Shown piece after piece: positions 48,403-57,122 of a stretch of 64,000 nt of DNA. The notes under the pieces were generated by a model, which worked only from the letters and a program-made list of their open reading frames with translations, was not told the origin of the DNA and did not search any database. Both the position numbers and the translations under genes were made by a program. The stretch is from Actinomycetales bacterium. GTDB lineage: Bacteria; Actinomycetota; Actinomycetes; Actinomycetales; Microbacteriaceae. Numbering within the stretch: position 1 is the first letter of the stretch; each line of letters starts with the position of its first letter. Location: positions 62,001 to 126,000 of the forward strand of contig JAATFB010000088.1 in the NCBI GenBank assembly GCA_015655415.1, read 5' to 3'.

Positions 48403-49935
48403 ATGAACGATCAAGCCGGCATCCAGCAGGCCCGACCGGACCGCGTGACGCTCGACCCCGCGGAACGGGTCGCGGACTTGAAGCCGAGGCTCTTCGGCTC
48501 CTTCGTCGAGCACCTGGGCAGATGCGTCTACAACGGGATCTACGAGCCGGGGCATCCGCTCGCGGACGCACAGGGGTTCCGCCGCGACGTCGTCGAGCTC
48601 GTCCGCGAGCTCGGAACAACAACGATCCGGTATCCCGGAGGCAACTTCGTGTCGGGCTACCGGTGGGAGGACGGAATCGGCCCGCGAGAGCAGCGGCCCG
48701 TGCGCCGCGATCTCGCGTGGCATTCCCTCGAGACCAACCAGATCGGCGTCGACGAGTTCGCCGCATGGTGCAGGCTCACGGGGAGCGAGCTCATGATGGC
48801 CGTCAACCTCGGCACCCGCGGCGTGCAGGAGGCGCTCGACCTGCTCGAGTACACGAACCACCCATCGGGGACCACGCTCGCGGATGCGAGAGCAGCGAAC
48901 GGTTCCCCGGAGCCCTACGACATCCGGATGTGGTGCCTCGGCAACGAGATGGACGGTCCGTGGCAGGTGGGCCACATGAGCGCCGACGAGTACGGCGCGC
49001 TCGCGGCCCGGACCGCCTCGGCCATGAAGATGGCGGATCCCTCACTCGAACTCGTGGTCTGCGGGTCGTCGGGGTCGAGCATGCCGACCTTCGGAGAGTG
49101 GGAGCGGGTCGTGCTCGAGCACGCGTATGACTCTGTGGACCTCGTCTCGTGCCACGCCTACTATCAGGAGCGGGGCGGGGACCTGAAAAGCTTCCTCGCC
49201 TCGTCGCTCGACATGCAGTACTTCATCGACACGGTCGTCGCCACCGCGGACCACGTCAAGCACAAGCTGCGGCGCTCGAAGTCGATCGACCTCTCCTTCG
49301 ACGAATGGAACATCTGGTACCTCGACGAGCACCGCGAGTCCGGCGAGATCACCGAGGGGTGGCCCTACGCCCCGCGTCTGCTGGAGGACGTCTACAGCGT
49401 TGCCGACGCCGTCGTGTTCGGAAATCTGCTGATCACTCTGCTCAAGAACAGTGACAGGGTGGCCTCGGCATCGCTCGCACAGCTCGTCAACGTGATCGCC
49501 CCGATCATGACCGAGCCCGGCGGCCCTTCCTGGCGTCAGACGACCTTCTTCCCGTTCGCGACGACCCGCCGGCTTGCGCGCGGCGACGTGCTCAGACCGA
49601 GGATCAGCACCCAGCGGTACGACACGGCCGCGCACGGGGAAGCGGATCTGATCGACTCGGTCGCCACCTTCGACTCCGTGTCCGGGAAGGGCGCCGTGTT
49701 CCTGGTGAATCGCGATGTGGAGGCGTCCCGGAACGTCGCGATCGACGCACGGAGCCTGCGGGCGACGCGCGTCGTCGAGGCCAGCACACTCGCCGACGAC
49801 GACGTGTACGCCAGGAACACCCTGGCCGACCAGACCAGGGTCGGGCTCTCCCGGAACGAGACGGCCACGGTGACCGACGGCGTCATCGAGATCACGCTCC
49901 CGCCCGTGTCGTGGACGGCCGTGGCGTTCGCCTGA
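48403..49935 (+). CDS. Alpha-L-arabinofuranosidase, GH51
   Basis: A 510-residue intracellular arabinofuranosidase. The acid/base Glu is in MWCLGNEMDGPWQ and the nucleophile Glu in LSFDEWNIWYL; GSFVEHLGRCVYNGIYEPGH at the N-terminus and the C-terminal beta domain are typical. Length normal, no signal peptide. GAAGGAG just before the ATG. Together with GH127 it would release both alpha- and beta-linked L-arabinofuranose from imported oligosaccharides. Confidence 0.95.
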   Translation: MNDQAGIQQARPDRVTLDPAERVADLKPRLFGSFVEHLGRCVYNGIYEPGHPLADAQGFRRDVVELVRELGTTTIRYPGGNFVSGYRWEDGIGPREQRPVRRDLAWHSLETNQIGVDEFAAWCRLTGSELMMAVNLGTRGVQEALDLLEYTNHPSGTTLADARAANGSPEPYDIRMWCLGNEMDGPWQVGHMSADEYGALAARTASAMKMADPSLELVVCGSSGSSMPTFGEWERVVLEHAYDSVDLVSCHAYYQERGGDLKSFLASSLDMQYFIDTVVATADHVKHKLRRSKSIDLSFDEWNIWYLDEHRESGEITEGWPYAPRLLEDVYSVADAVVFGNLLITLLKNSDRVASASLAQLVNVIAPIMTEPGGPSWRQTTFFPFATTRRLARGDVLRPRISTQRYDTAAHGEADLIDSVATFDSVSGKGAVFLVNRDVEASRNVAIDARSLRATRVVEASTLADDDVYARNTLADQTRVGLSRNETATVTDGVIEITLPPVSWTAVAFA

Positions 49936-50097
49936 CCGGCGTGCGGGAGCGCGCTCCTCGAGGGTCGAACGTCGATGCCCGGCGGTCTGGCCGCATGTGC
50001 GCCATCGCAGCCCGACGGTGAGGCCATGAGGATGGAGCGAAGGGACGACACCCGGCGCGCCGGGTGTCGCCAGCCGGTCCCACGACCGTGTGGCCCC

Positions 50098-51072
50098 TCA
50101 GGCGGAGGGCACCGTCGCGCCGCCGAGATGCCGCAACCGGGTGCCGGCGTGCCGGGATGCGCGGAACGCCAGCCAGATCAGAGTGCGCCTGCCACCCTTG
50201 TCGTAGGCCCGGTGCGGCACGGACCGGGCGCCCGGTTCCGGGTATCCCGCCGCGGCGCGGACGCTCGGCAGCAGCACCTCCGCGGCGTGCGTGTATCCGA
50301 GGCCGGACGGGTGCAGCCGATCCAGCTGGGAGAACATCGACGCCGGGTCGCGCCGGAACAGCGGGCCGAGAGCATCCCCCAGCGATACGGTGCGAGCGCC
50401 CGCCCTGAGGGCGACGATGGTCTGGCTCGTGGCGAGGAGACGGCTGATCCAGTGCGCGAAGAGCCGCAACGGCTGGAAGAAGGTGCGCACGGTGCCGAGA
50501 TCCGGGCACGTGGCCACGACGACACGTGCGCCGAGCCTGCGCAGCTCGGTGATCGTCGCGCGCAGCGGGCGGAGCGAGTCCGCGAGCGGTCGCAGTCGCA
50601 TGGCGTCGTTGGCTCCCACGACTATGACGGCGACGTCTGGCGGAGTCTGGAGCCTGCGCACGACCAGCAGCTGCGCGATCAGGTCCATGGACTCAGCACC
50701 GACCTCGCCGACGTTGCGCAGCTGCACGGGACGTCCGGATGCCGACACGAGGCCCTCGGCGAGCTTCACGCCGACAGTCTCCGCGGGCGAGTCGGCACCG
50801 TACCCCACCGCCAGCGAGTCGCCCATGATCACCAGCTGGAGCGGAGAGCCGTCGTGCTCGGCGCCGAACAGGCCGGACGCGGCGGTCGAGGCGGCGACGC
50901 GGGTCGGCGTCAGCCGCCGACGGGCCACGACGCCCTCTCCGGCCGTCAGCGCCACGGTTCCCGCTGCGGCCGTGAGCACACCGCCGGCGACCACGGCCGT
51001 CAGCCGGGCGAGTCGGATCCACAAGGGTGCTCTCGCGGGCCGCGGGGACGCTGATTCAGGAATGGTCTTCAT
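50098..51072 (-). CDS. SGNH/GDSL-type hydrolase, membrane-anchored
   Basis: This 324-residue esterase-fold protein has an N-terminal membrane helix (RLTAVVAGGVLTAAAGTVAL), block I GDSL in VIMGDSLAVGYG with the nucleophile Ser, GAND in VIVVGANDAMR and the catalytic Asp-His pair in LDRLHPSGLG. Probably outside the membrane, deacylating a lipid, polysaccharide or wall polymer. Start ATG 51072; frames extending further have no ribosome site. Divergent from the luciferase-like gene. Confidence 0.85.
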   Translation of the reverse strand: MKTIPESASPRPARAPLWIRLARLTAVVAGGVLTAAAGTVALTAGEGVVARRRLTPTRVAASTAASGLFGAEHDGSPLQLVIMGDSLAVGYGADSPAETVGVKLAEGLVSASGRPVQLRNVGEVGAESMDLIAQLLVVRRLQTPPDVAVIVVGANDAMRLRPLADSLRPLRATITELRRLGARVVVATCPDLGTVRTFFQPLRLFAHWISRLLATSQTIVALRAGARTVSLGDALGPLFRRDPASMFSQLDRLHPSGLGYTHAAEVLLPSVRAAAGYPEPGARSVPHRAYDKGGRRTLIWLAFRASRHAGTRLRHLGGATVPSA

Positions 51073-51194
51073 CGGGTGCAGGGGTGCCGCGCTGTGCGCG
51101 GCGAGTTCGGATGCATCCGAAACCTTACGCCGCGTGCCACATCTCGTCGGGGCATCCAGACGGGGCGACGGCAGGTGCGGCAGGATGGGTCGGC

Positions 51195-52118
51195 GTGGAG
51201 TACTGCATCTTCGTCGAGCCGCAGCTCGGCATGACCTGGAACCATCTGCTCGCAGCCGCACGGGCCGCCGAACGGCTCGGCTTCGACGGCTTCTTCCGGT
51301 CCGACCACTACATCGGACCAGACCGGGCGCTGCCCGGGGATCCTGCCGTCTCCGATGCCTGGACGACTCTCGCCGCCCTCGCCGTGGCGACCGAACGGGT
51401 GCGCCTGGGCACCCTGGTGACGCCGGTCACGTTCCGGCATCCCGGCGTGCTGGCGGTGCAGGTGGCCAACGTCGACGCGATGTCCGGCGGCCGCGCCGAG
51501 CTCGGACTCGGGGCCGGCTGGAATGCGCCGGAGCACGAGGCATACGGCATCCCGTTCCCGGCTAAGCGGTTCGGCATGCTTGAGGAGTCCCTGGCGATCG
51601 TTACGGGCCTGTGGGCTACGCCGGCCGGTGAGATCTTCTCCTTCGAGGGCGAGCACTACAGGCTCGATCGCGCCCCGGGCGCGCAGCGTCCCGTGGGCGA
51701 TCGGATCCCGCTGATCATCGGCGGCCACGGACCGAGGCGCACGCCCGCGCTCGCGGCACAGTACGCGACCGAGTTCAACACCGGATTCGTGTCGAACGAG
51801 GTGATCGCGGAACGGTTCCGGCGCGTGATCGACGTCACCGAGGAGTCCGGACGCGACCCGGGGACGCTGCGGCTGTCCGTGCCGCTCACCGTCACCATCG
51901 GTGCGACGAGCGATCGGGCGGATGCCCGTGCCCGTGCGCAGGCCCTCGATCCCGCCGAGCAGCGCGTGAGCGGGCTGCACGGCACCCCGTCAGACGTCGC
52001 CGAGCGGCTCGCGGCCCTGCGCGGGCTCGGGGCCCATCGGGTGTATCTGCAGCTGCTCGACGTCACCGATCTGGAGCAACTCGACCTTCTGGTCGAGGCG
52101 ACGCGACTGGCCGGCTGA
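51195..52118 (+). CDS. LLM-class flavin/F420-dependent oxidoreductase
   Basis: This 307-residue luciferase-like monooxygenase fold begins YCIFVEPQLGMTWNHLLAAA, with GFDGFFRSDHYIG, VRLGTLVTPVTFRHPGVLAV, DAMSGGRAELGLGAGWN and IIGGHGPRRTPALAAQYA. The GRAELGLGAGW pattern is typical of F420-using members, common in Actinomycetota. GTG start at 51195 next to the DNA shared with the divergent SGNH gene. Substrate unknown. Confidence 0.88.
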   Translation: MEYCIFVEPQLGMTWNHLLAAARAAERLGFDGFFRSDHYIGPDRALPGDPAVSDAWTTLAALAVATERVRLGTLVTPVTFRHPGVLAVQVANVDAMSGGRAELGLGAGWNAPEHEAYGIPFPAKRFGMLEESLAIVTGLWATPAGEIFSFEGEHYRLDRAPGAQRPVGDRIPLIIGGHGPRRTPALAAQYATEFNTGFVSNEVIAERFRRVIDVTEESGRDPGTLRLSVPLTVTIGATSDRADARARAQALDPAEQRVSGLHGTPSDVAERLAALRGLGAHRVYLQLLDVTDLEQLDLLVEATRLAG

Positions 52119-52243
52119 CCGTCGGGTGGATGCTTGCGTCTCCGCGCCCGCACGGGCTCGCCTCCGCGGCTTCGTCGGCGACGAGCCGCACATGGATCCG
52201 GCGACGAGCTGCACGTGAATCCGGCGACGAGCTGCACGCGGGT

Positions 52244-52981
52244 TCAGTGTGCGAGCGTGCCCAGCCAGATCACGATGAGTCCGATCACGCCCGTGACCAG
52301 CGCGCTCGTCAGCCGCCGCCAGAGGGAGCGGCGGTTGCGCCACGCCGCGATGTAGCCGATCGCCACCAGCGACGCGACGCCGACCCAGAGCGCCACGTAG
52401 TACGCGACGTACTCGTCGAGCACGTGCACCGCGGCGAGAAGCAGGAAGAGGGCGGGCAGCAGCATCGCCAGGAGCATCCCGCTCGAGTGCCGCACCGCAT
52501 CGCGGACCGCCGCCGAGGCGCTCACCGGTTCGCCCGACTTCTCGTCGTGCGCGACCACGGCCCGTGCATAGACGTGCGTCACCCAGAAGATGAGCGTCGC
52601 GGTCAGGATGAAGATCAGAACGTCGAGGTCGCTCTCGCGATCCCATCCGACCGCGATCAGCGCGCCAACCAGCACGATGCCGTACACGGTCGCCTCAGTG
52701 CTGAACGCGTTCACGACGTGCTCGGCGGCCCGCGTCTGCGGCCTCATGCGGGAGGGCGTCCCGTCCGCCCTGGCGTCGTGCGGATCGGTCGTGTCGTGCG
52801 GATCGGTTGTGTCGTGGGGTTCGGTTGTGCGGGTCGTGTCGTGGGGTTCGGTTGTGCGGGTCGTGTCGTGGGGTTCGGTTGTCTCGGTCGTGTCCTGCGT
52901 GTCGTTCAGGTCGGCTGTGTCGGTCGTGTCCTGCGCGTCGTCGGGATCGGTCGCGTCGGTCGCGTCCATGTCGTCTGCCAT
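52244..52981 (-). CDS. Membrane protein with Asp/Thr-rich repeat N-terminus
   Basis: A 245-residue protein. Residues 1-70 are a hydrophilic low-complexity tail built mostly of D, T, P and H (units such as EPHDTTRTT). About five membrane helices follow (TVYGIVLVGALIAVGWD, LIFILTATLIFWVTHVYA, MLLAMLLPALFLLLAAV and others). GGGAG at 52985-52989 supports the ATG at 52981. No family recognised. The repeat tail looks recently expanded at DNA level and may vary between strains. Confidence 0.65.
   Translation of the reverse strand: MADDMDATDATDPDDAQDTTDTADLNDTQDTTETTEPHDTTRTTEPHDTTRTTEPHDTTDPHDTTDPHDARADGTPSRMRPQTRAAEHVVNAFSTEATVYGIVLVGALIAVGWDRESDLDVLIFILTATLIFWVTHVYARAVVAHDEKSGEPVSASAAVRDAVRHSSGMLLAMLLPALFLLLAAVHVLDEYVAYYVALWVGVASLVAIGYIAAWRNRRSLWRRLTSALVTGVIGLIVIWLGTLAH
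52810..52890. repeat. 27-bp tandem repeat, 3 copies, coding for the Asp/Thr tail
   Basis: Units 52810-52836, 52837-52863 and 52864-52890; the first two are identical and the third differs at two positions. Because 27 is divisible by three, copy-number change would preserve frame and change the length of the membrane protein's N-terminal tail by nine residues per unit. Confidence 0.8.
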
Positions 52982-53120
52982 CGTCTCCCGCCTCTGAAGC
53001 GAACCTACCGCCACCCCGTCGGCTCGCGACAGGCTCCCCCTCCGCACGCTCTGGATTTCGCCGCCAGCTACGTGCAGCAGCGCGTTCGCTTGAAGCAGGC
53101 GGTGAGATCCGAAGCATGCG

Positions 53121-53168
53121 GAAAGACCGGTGGGGGGAAAGACCGGTGGGGGGAAAGACCGGTGGGGG
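53121..53168. repeat. 16-bp tandem repeat, 3 perfect copies
   Basis: Three identical units of GAAAGACCGGTGGGGG and the start of a fourth lie just before the SMP-30 gene's stop, in the gap shared with the membrane protein gene. Non-coding on both strands as far as I can see. Confidence 0.85.
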
Positions 53169-53190
53169 GAAAGAGCAGGGGGCTGGCGGG

Positions 53191-54084
53191 TCAGAGCCGC
53201 TTCGCGCCCTCGACCGTCACGCGGATGCCGTAGAGCCGCGTCGTCGCGGTGATGTACAGCACATTGCGCTGCGGGCCGCCGAACTCGAGGTTAGCGGCGG
53301 TCTCGGGCAGGCGGAGCACGCCGAGCAGCACGCCGTCGGGGTGATAGACGTGGATGCCCTCGCCCGTGGCGGCCCAGACGCGCCCCTGGGTGTCCACCCT
53401 CATCCCGTCGAACCCCGCGTGGCTGGACGCGAACTCGCGCGCGTTCCGCAGTTCAGCCCCGTCGACGTCGAATGCGGTGATCGTGCGGCGTTCGCTGTCG
53501 CTGACGTACAGCAGTGACTCGTCGGGCGAGAAGACCAGGCCGTTGGGCTGGGTGAGGGCGTCGCACACCGCGGCGAGCGGCTCGTCCGGAGCCCATCGGT
53601 ACACGTTGCGGCCACCGACCTCCTCGGTGCCGCGATGTCCCTCGTACTCGGTGAGGATGCCGTAGGTCGGGTCGGTGAACCACACCGATCCGTCCGAGCG
53701 TGCCACGACGTCGTTCGGGCTGTTCAGCCGGCGCCCCCGGTAGGAGTCCGCCAGCACCGTCGTCGACCCGTCGTGCTCGCGGCGCACCACCCGACGATGG
53801 CCGTGCTGGCACGAGACGAACCGGCCCTCTGGGTCAACGGTGCGCCCGTTGGCGAAGCCCGCCGGATGCTCCCACACGTCGGCGCGGCCGCTCACCTCGT
53901 CGTAGCGCAGCACTCGGTCGTTGGGGATGTCGCTGAAGAGCAGAAGACGTCCCTGGGGGGAATACGCCGGCCCCTCCAGCCATCGGCCGTCGTCGAAGAG
54001 GATGCGCAGCTCGGAATCGCCTCGGATGCCGTCGAACCGCGCGTCCCTGCGCTCGAACACGGCGGGTATGCGATCAGTGGTCAT
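53191..54084 (-). CDS. SMP-30/gluconolactonase family protein
   Basis: This 297-residue six-bladed beta-propeller lactonase has metal ligands in EGPAYSPQGRLLLFSDIPN (Glu), RLNSPNDVVARSDGSVWFTD (Asn) and the Asp in LYVSDSERRT; QPNGLVFSPDE and GFDGMRVDTQGRVWAA are also typical. It opens sugar lactones to aldonic acids. Start ATG 54084. Divergent from the mannitol dehydrogenase-family gene, hinting at sugar oxidation, but the pathway is not certain. Confidence 0.88.
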   Translation of the reverse strand: MTTDRIPAVFERRDARFDGIRGDSELRILFDDGRWLEGPAYSPQGRLLLFSDIPNDRVLRYDEVSGRADVWEHPAGFANGRTVDPEGRFVSCQHGHRRVVRREHDGSTTVLADSYRGRRLNSPNDVVARSDGSVWFTDPTYGILTEYEGHRGTEEVGGRNVYRWAPDEPLAAVCDALTQPNGLVFSPDESLLYVSDSERRTITAFDVDGAELRNAREFASSHAGFDGMRVDTQGRVWAATGEGIHVYHPDGVLLGVLRLPETAANLEFGGPQRNVLYITATTRLYGIRVTVEGAKRL

Positions 54085-54224
54085 GCGACCATTCCATCGC
54101 ATCCCGGGCCCGCATCGTCGGATGTGGCGAAAAATCCGCCACCGGGCGCGAACCGGCGTGGGCCGCACGTGGAGGCGACCCAGCGATCGGGCGGGGATCC
54201 TCCGGGTGGACGAGGATGGTGGTC

Positions 54225-55667
54225 ATGATGGACACCGTGACCCAGCCCCGATACGATCGCAGCAGGCTGCGGGTCGGCATCGTGCACTTCGGCGTCGGCG
54301 GGTTCCACCGCGCACACCAGGCGATGGTGCTCGACCGGCTGATGAACGACGGCGAGGCGCTCGACTGGGCGATCTGCGGGGTCGGAGTGCTGCCAGGCGA
54401 CCGCGCCATGCGCGACGCGCTGGAGGCGCAGGACTGCCGCTACACGCTCGTGCTCAAGCATCCGGACGGAACGCGCGAGGCCCGCACGATCGGCTCGATC
54501 GCCGAGTACCTGTTCGCGCCCGAGGACCCTGCGGCGGTGGTCGAGCGGATGACCGACCCGGCGGTGCGCATCGTCTCGCTGACCATCACCGAGGGCGGAT
54601 ACAACACCAACCAGGTCACCGGGGAGTTCGACGAGGGCGACCCGGCGATCCGCGCGGACCTCGACGACGACACGCCGCCGCGCACCGTGTTCGGGCTGGT
54701 CGTCGAGGCGCTGCGGCGCAGGCGGGAGCGCGGCGTCGCGCCGTTCACGATCATGTCCTGCGACAACATCCAGGGCAACGGACACGTCGCCGCGCGCGCC
54801 TTCACCCGCTTCGCACAGCTCAAGGACCCCGCCCTCGGCGACTGGATCGCCGCGGAGGTCGCCTTCCCGAGCTCGATGGTGGACCGCATCACCCCCGTCA
54901 CCACCGAGGAGGACAGGCGGATGGTCGCCGAGGAGTTCGGAGTGCGCGATGCCTGGCCGGTCGTCGCCGAGCCCTTCTTCCAGTGGGTTCTCGAGGACTC
55001 GTTCACCGCCGGGCGTCCGCCGTTCGAGCGCGCCGGGGTGCAGGTCGTCGACGACGTCGAGCCGTACGAGCTCATGAAGCTGCGACTGCTCAACGCGGGC
55101 CACCAGGGGATCGCGTACTTCGGCCGGCTGAGCGGATACACGTATGCGCATGAGGCGGCGCGCGACCCGCTCATCGCAGACCTGCTGCGACGGTACTGGC
55201 GCGAAGAGGCCAGGCCGACGCTGCGTCCCGTGCCCGGCGTCGACCTCGACGAGTACACCGAGACCCTCATCGAGAGGTTCTCGAACGAGCACGTGCGCGA
55301 CACCCTCGCCAGGCTGTGCGCGGAGTCGTCCGATCGCATCCCGAAATGGCTGCTGCCGGTGGTGCGTGAGCAGCTGGCGGCGGGGCGAGGCGTGCGACGC
55401 TCGGCGGCGATCGTCGCGAGCTGGGCGCGCTACGCGGAGGGAGTGGACGAGCACGGGCACCCGCTCGAGGTCGTCGACCGGCTGCGGGAGACGGTGATGG
55501 CGAACGCGGCGCGGCAGCGCGATGACGTTGTCGCGTTCCTGCGCGAGAAGTCGCTGTTCGGCTCGCTCGCCGACGATGAGCGCTTCGTCGCCGACTACAC
55601 CTGGGCGCTGCGCTCGCTGACCGACGACGGCGCGCAGGCCACGCTGCGCGCGCTCGCCGCGAGCTGA
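54225..55667 (+). CDS. Mannitol dehydrogenase family oxidoreductase (hexuronate/hexitol type)
   Basis: About 480 residues of the polyol-specific long-chain dehydrogenase family: N-terminal Rossmann motif RVGIVHFGVGGFHRAHQAM, central TIMSCDNIQGNGHVA, the catalytic Lys region MVDRITPVT and ELMKLRLLNAGHQGIAYF. Members interconvert mannitol/fructose, tagaturonate/altronate or fructuronate/mannonate. ATG codons at 54216 and 54225 are both plausible. The reaction cannot be fixed by sequence alone. Confidence 0.88.
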   Translation: MMDTVTQPRYDRSRLRVGIVHFGVGGFHRAHQAMVLDRLMNDGEALDWAICGVGVLPGDRAMRDALEAQDCRYTLVLKHPDGTREARTIGSIAEYLFAPEDPAAVVERMTDPAVRIVSLTITEGGYNTNQVTGEFDEGDPAIRADLDDDTPPRTVFGLVVEALRRRRERGVAPFTIMSCDNIQGNGHVAARAFTRFAQLKDPALGDWIAAEVAFPSSMVDRITPVTTEEDRRMVAEEFGVRDAWPVVAEPFFQWVLEDSFTAGRPPFERAGVQVVDDVEPYELMKLRLLNAGHQGIAYFGRLSGYTYAHEAARDPLIADLLRRYWREEARPTLRPVPGVDLDEYTETLIERFSNEHVRDTLARLCAESSDRIPKWLLPVVREQLAAGRGVRRSAAIVASWARYAEGVDEHGHPLEVVDRLRETVMANAARQRDDVVAFLREKSLFGSLADDERFVADYTWALRSLTDDGAQATLRALAAS

Positions 55668-55718
55668 GCGGCGGACGCCGGGCTGCTGGGTCCGGGGCGG
55701 ACCGCCTACGATCGACGC

Positions 55719-56933
55719 GTGCGCAGACCGGGTTCGCGGATGCTCAGCGCGGCCGCCGTGGTCGCGCTGTCCGTCCTGCTGAGTGGCTGCGCGGCATCCC
55801 CGCCGGCCCGGCAGCACACGGCCGCGGCCACGCAGCGGCATGGCCCGGCGGAGTCGCCGACGGCGGCGCCGCGGTCCGAGTCGCCGACCCCCGCGCCGTC
55901 GGACCCGTTGGCGGGCATGACCCTCGAGCAGAGGGTGGGCCAGCTCTTCATGGTGGGCACGGAGGCCACCGAGGCCGACGCCACGACCGCGAACGCAGTG
56001 AGCTCCCTGCACGTGGGCAACGTCTTCCTCGCCGGCCGCTCCCACGGGGGCACGGTCGCGACGAACGCCGTCGTGTCGAAGCTCACGTCCCTCGCCACGC
56101 CGGAGTCGACGGACGGCCTGCCGCTGTTCGTCGCCACCGATCAGGAGGGCGGGGAGGTGCAGGTGCTGAACGGGCCGGGGTTCGACGACATGCCGACCGG
56201 GTTGGAGCAGGGCGCCATGACGCCCGACGAGCTCAAGGACGCGGCCACGCGCTGGGGCGGCCAGCTGCGCGCATCCGGGGTGAACATGGACCTCGCTCCC
56301 GTGGTGGACCTGATCCCGTCGCCGCAGCTCGCCGCCGACAACCCCCCGATCGGCGGCTACGACCGGCAGTACGGCTACGATCCCGAGACGATCGCAAGCC
56401 ACGCGGATGCCTTCCGTGCCGGCATGGACACCGCGGGCGTCGTGCCGGTCGTCAAGCACTTCCCCGGGCTGGGAGACGTCACGCGGAACACCGACACGGA
56501 CTCGGGCGTCACCGATACCGTCACAACGGCGACGAGCCCCGGCGTCGGGGTGTTCGGCACGCAGATCCAACGGGGGACGCGGGTCGTCATGGTCTCGTCC
56601 GCGATCTATGCCCAGCTGGATCCCACGGTCCCTGCGGTGTTCTCCACGCCGATCGTGACCGGGCTGCTGCGCCAGCAGCTGGGTTTCACGGGAGTGGTCA
56701 TGAGCGACGACCTGTCGGCCGCGGCGCAGGTGTCCGGCTGGTCGGCGGCGGACCGCGCCGTGCTCGCGCTGCAGGCGGGGGTGGACATCGTGCTCGTGTC
56801 AGCCGACCCGACGCTCGCCGCGCCGATGGTCTCCGCGGTGGTCGCCAAGGCGCAGTCGGATCCGGCGTTCGCGGCGGTGGTGGATGCCGCCGCCCGTCGC
56901 GTCGTCGCGCTCAAGCACGAGCAGTTCGGCTGA
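55719..56933 (+). CDS. GH3-family lipoprotein (NagZ-like)
   Basis: This 404-residue lipoprotein has signal and lipobox LLSGC, then a Ser/Pro/Thr linker and a GH3 N-terminal barrel: MTLEQRVGQLFMVGTEATEA, ATDQEGGEVQVL, VVKHFPGLGD and the nucleophile Asp in VVMSDDLSAAA. The His-Asp dyad loop (GDTxxDSH in NagZ) reads GDVTRNTDTDSG, without the His, so beta-N-acetylglucosaminidase activity is uncertain. A TACGAT box just upstream of the GTG suggests a leaderless transcript. Confidence 0.82.
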   Translation: MRRPGSRMLSAAAVVALSVLLSGCAASPPARQHTAAATQRHGPAESPTAAPRSESPTPAPSDPLAGMTLEQRVGQLFMVGTEATEADATTANAVSSLHVGNVFLAGRSHGGTVATNAVVSKLTSLATPESTDGLPLFVATDQEGGEVQVLNGPGFDDMPTGLEQGAMTPDELKDAATRWGGQLRASGVNMDLAPVVDLIPSPQLAADNPPIGGYDRQYGYDPETIASHADAFRAGMDTAGVVPVVKHFPGLGDVTRNTDTDSGVTDTVTTATSPGVGVFGTQIQRGTRVVMVSSAIYAQLDPTVPAVFSTPIVTGLLRQQLGFTGVVMSDDLSAAAQVSGWSAADRAVLALQAGVDIVLVSADPTLAAPMVSAVVAKAQSDPAFAAVVDAAARRVVALKHEQFG

Positions 56934-56981
56934 CGTGCCGGACGGCCTCCCGTCGAGCCGACATGTTGCCGTCGAGTCCCT

Positions 56982-57038
56982 ACGGCGCTGCCGGGCCCGC
57001 ACGGCGCTGCCGGGCCCACACGTTGCTGCCGAGCCCAC
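56982..57038. repeat. 19-bp tandem repeat, 3 copies
   Basis: Units of ACGGCGCTGCCGGGCCCGC (56982-57000), a one-base variant (57001-57019) and a diverged third copy (57020-57038), in the 189-bp gap between the convergent GH3 and PucR-type genes. Confidence 0.75.
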
Positions 57039-57122
57039 ATCGCACGGGCGTTGATTCGGTGGCGGCTCGTCGGTTCGATGGTTGCTTGTCGGTTCGGCGG
57101 CGGCTCGACGACGCACCCGCGA

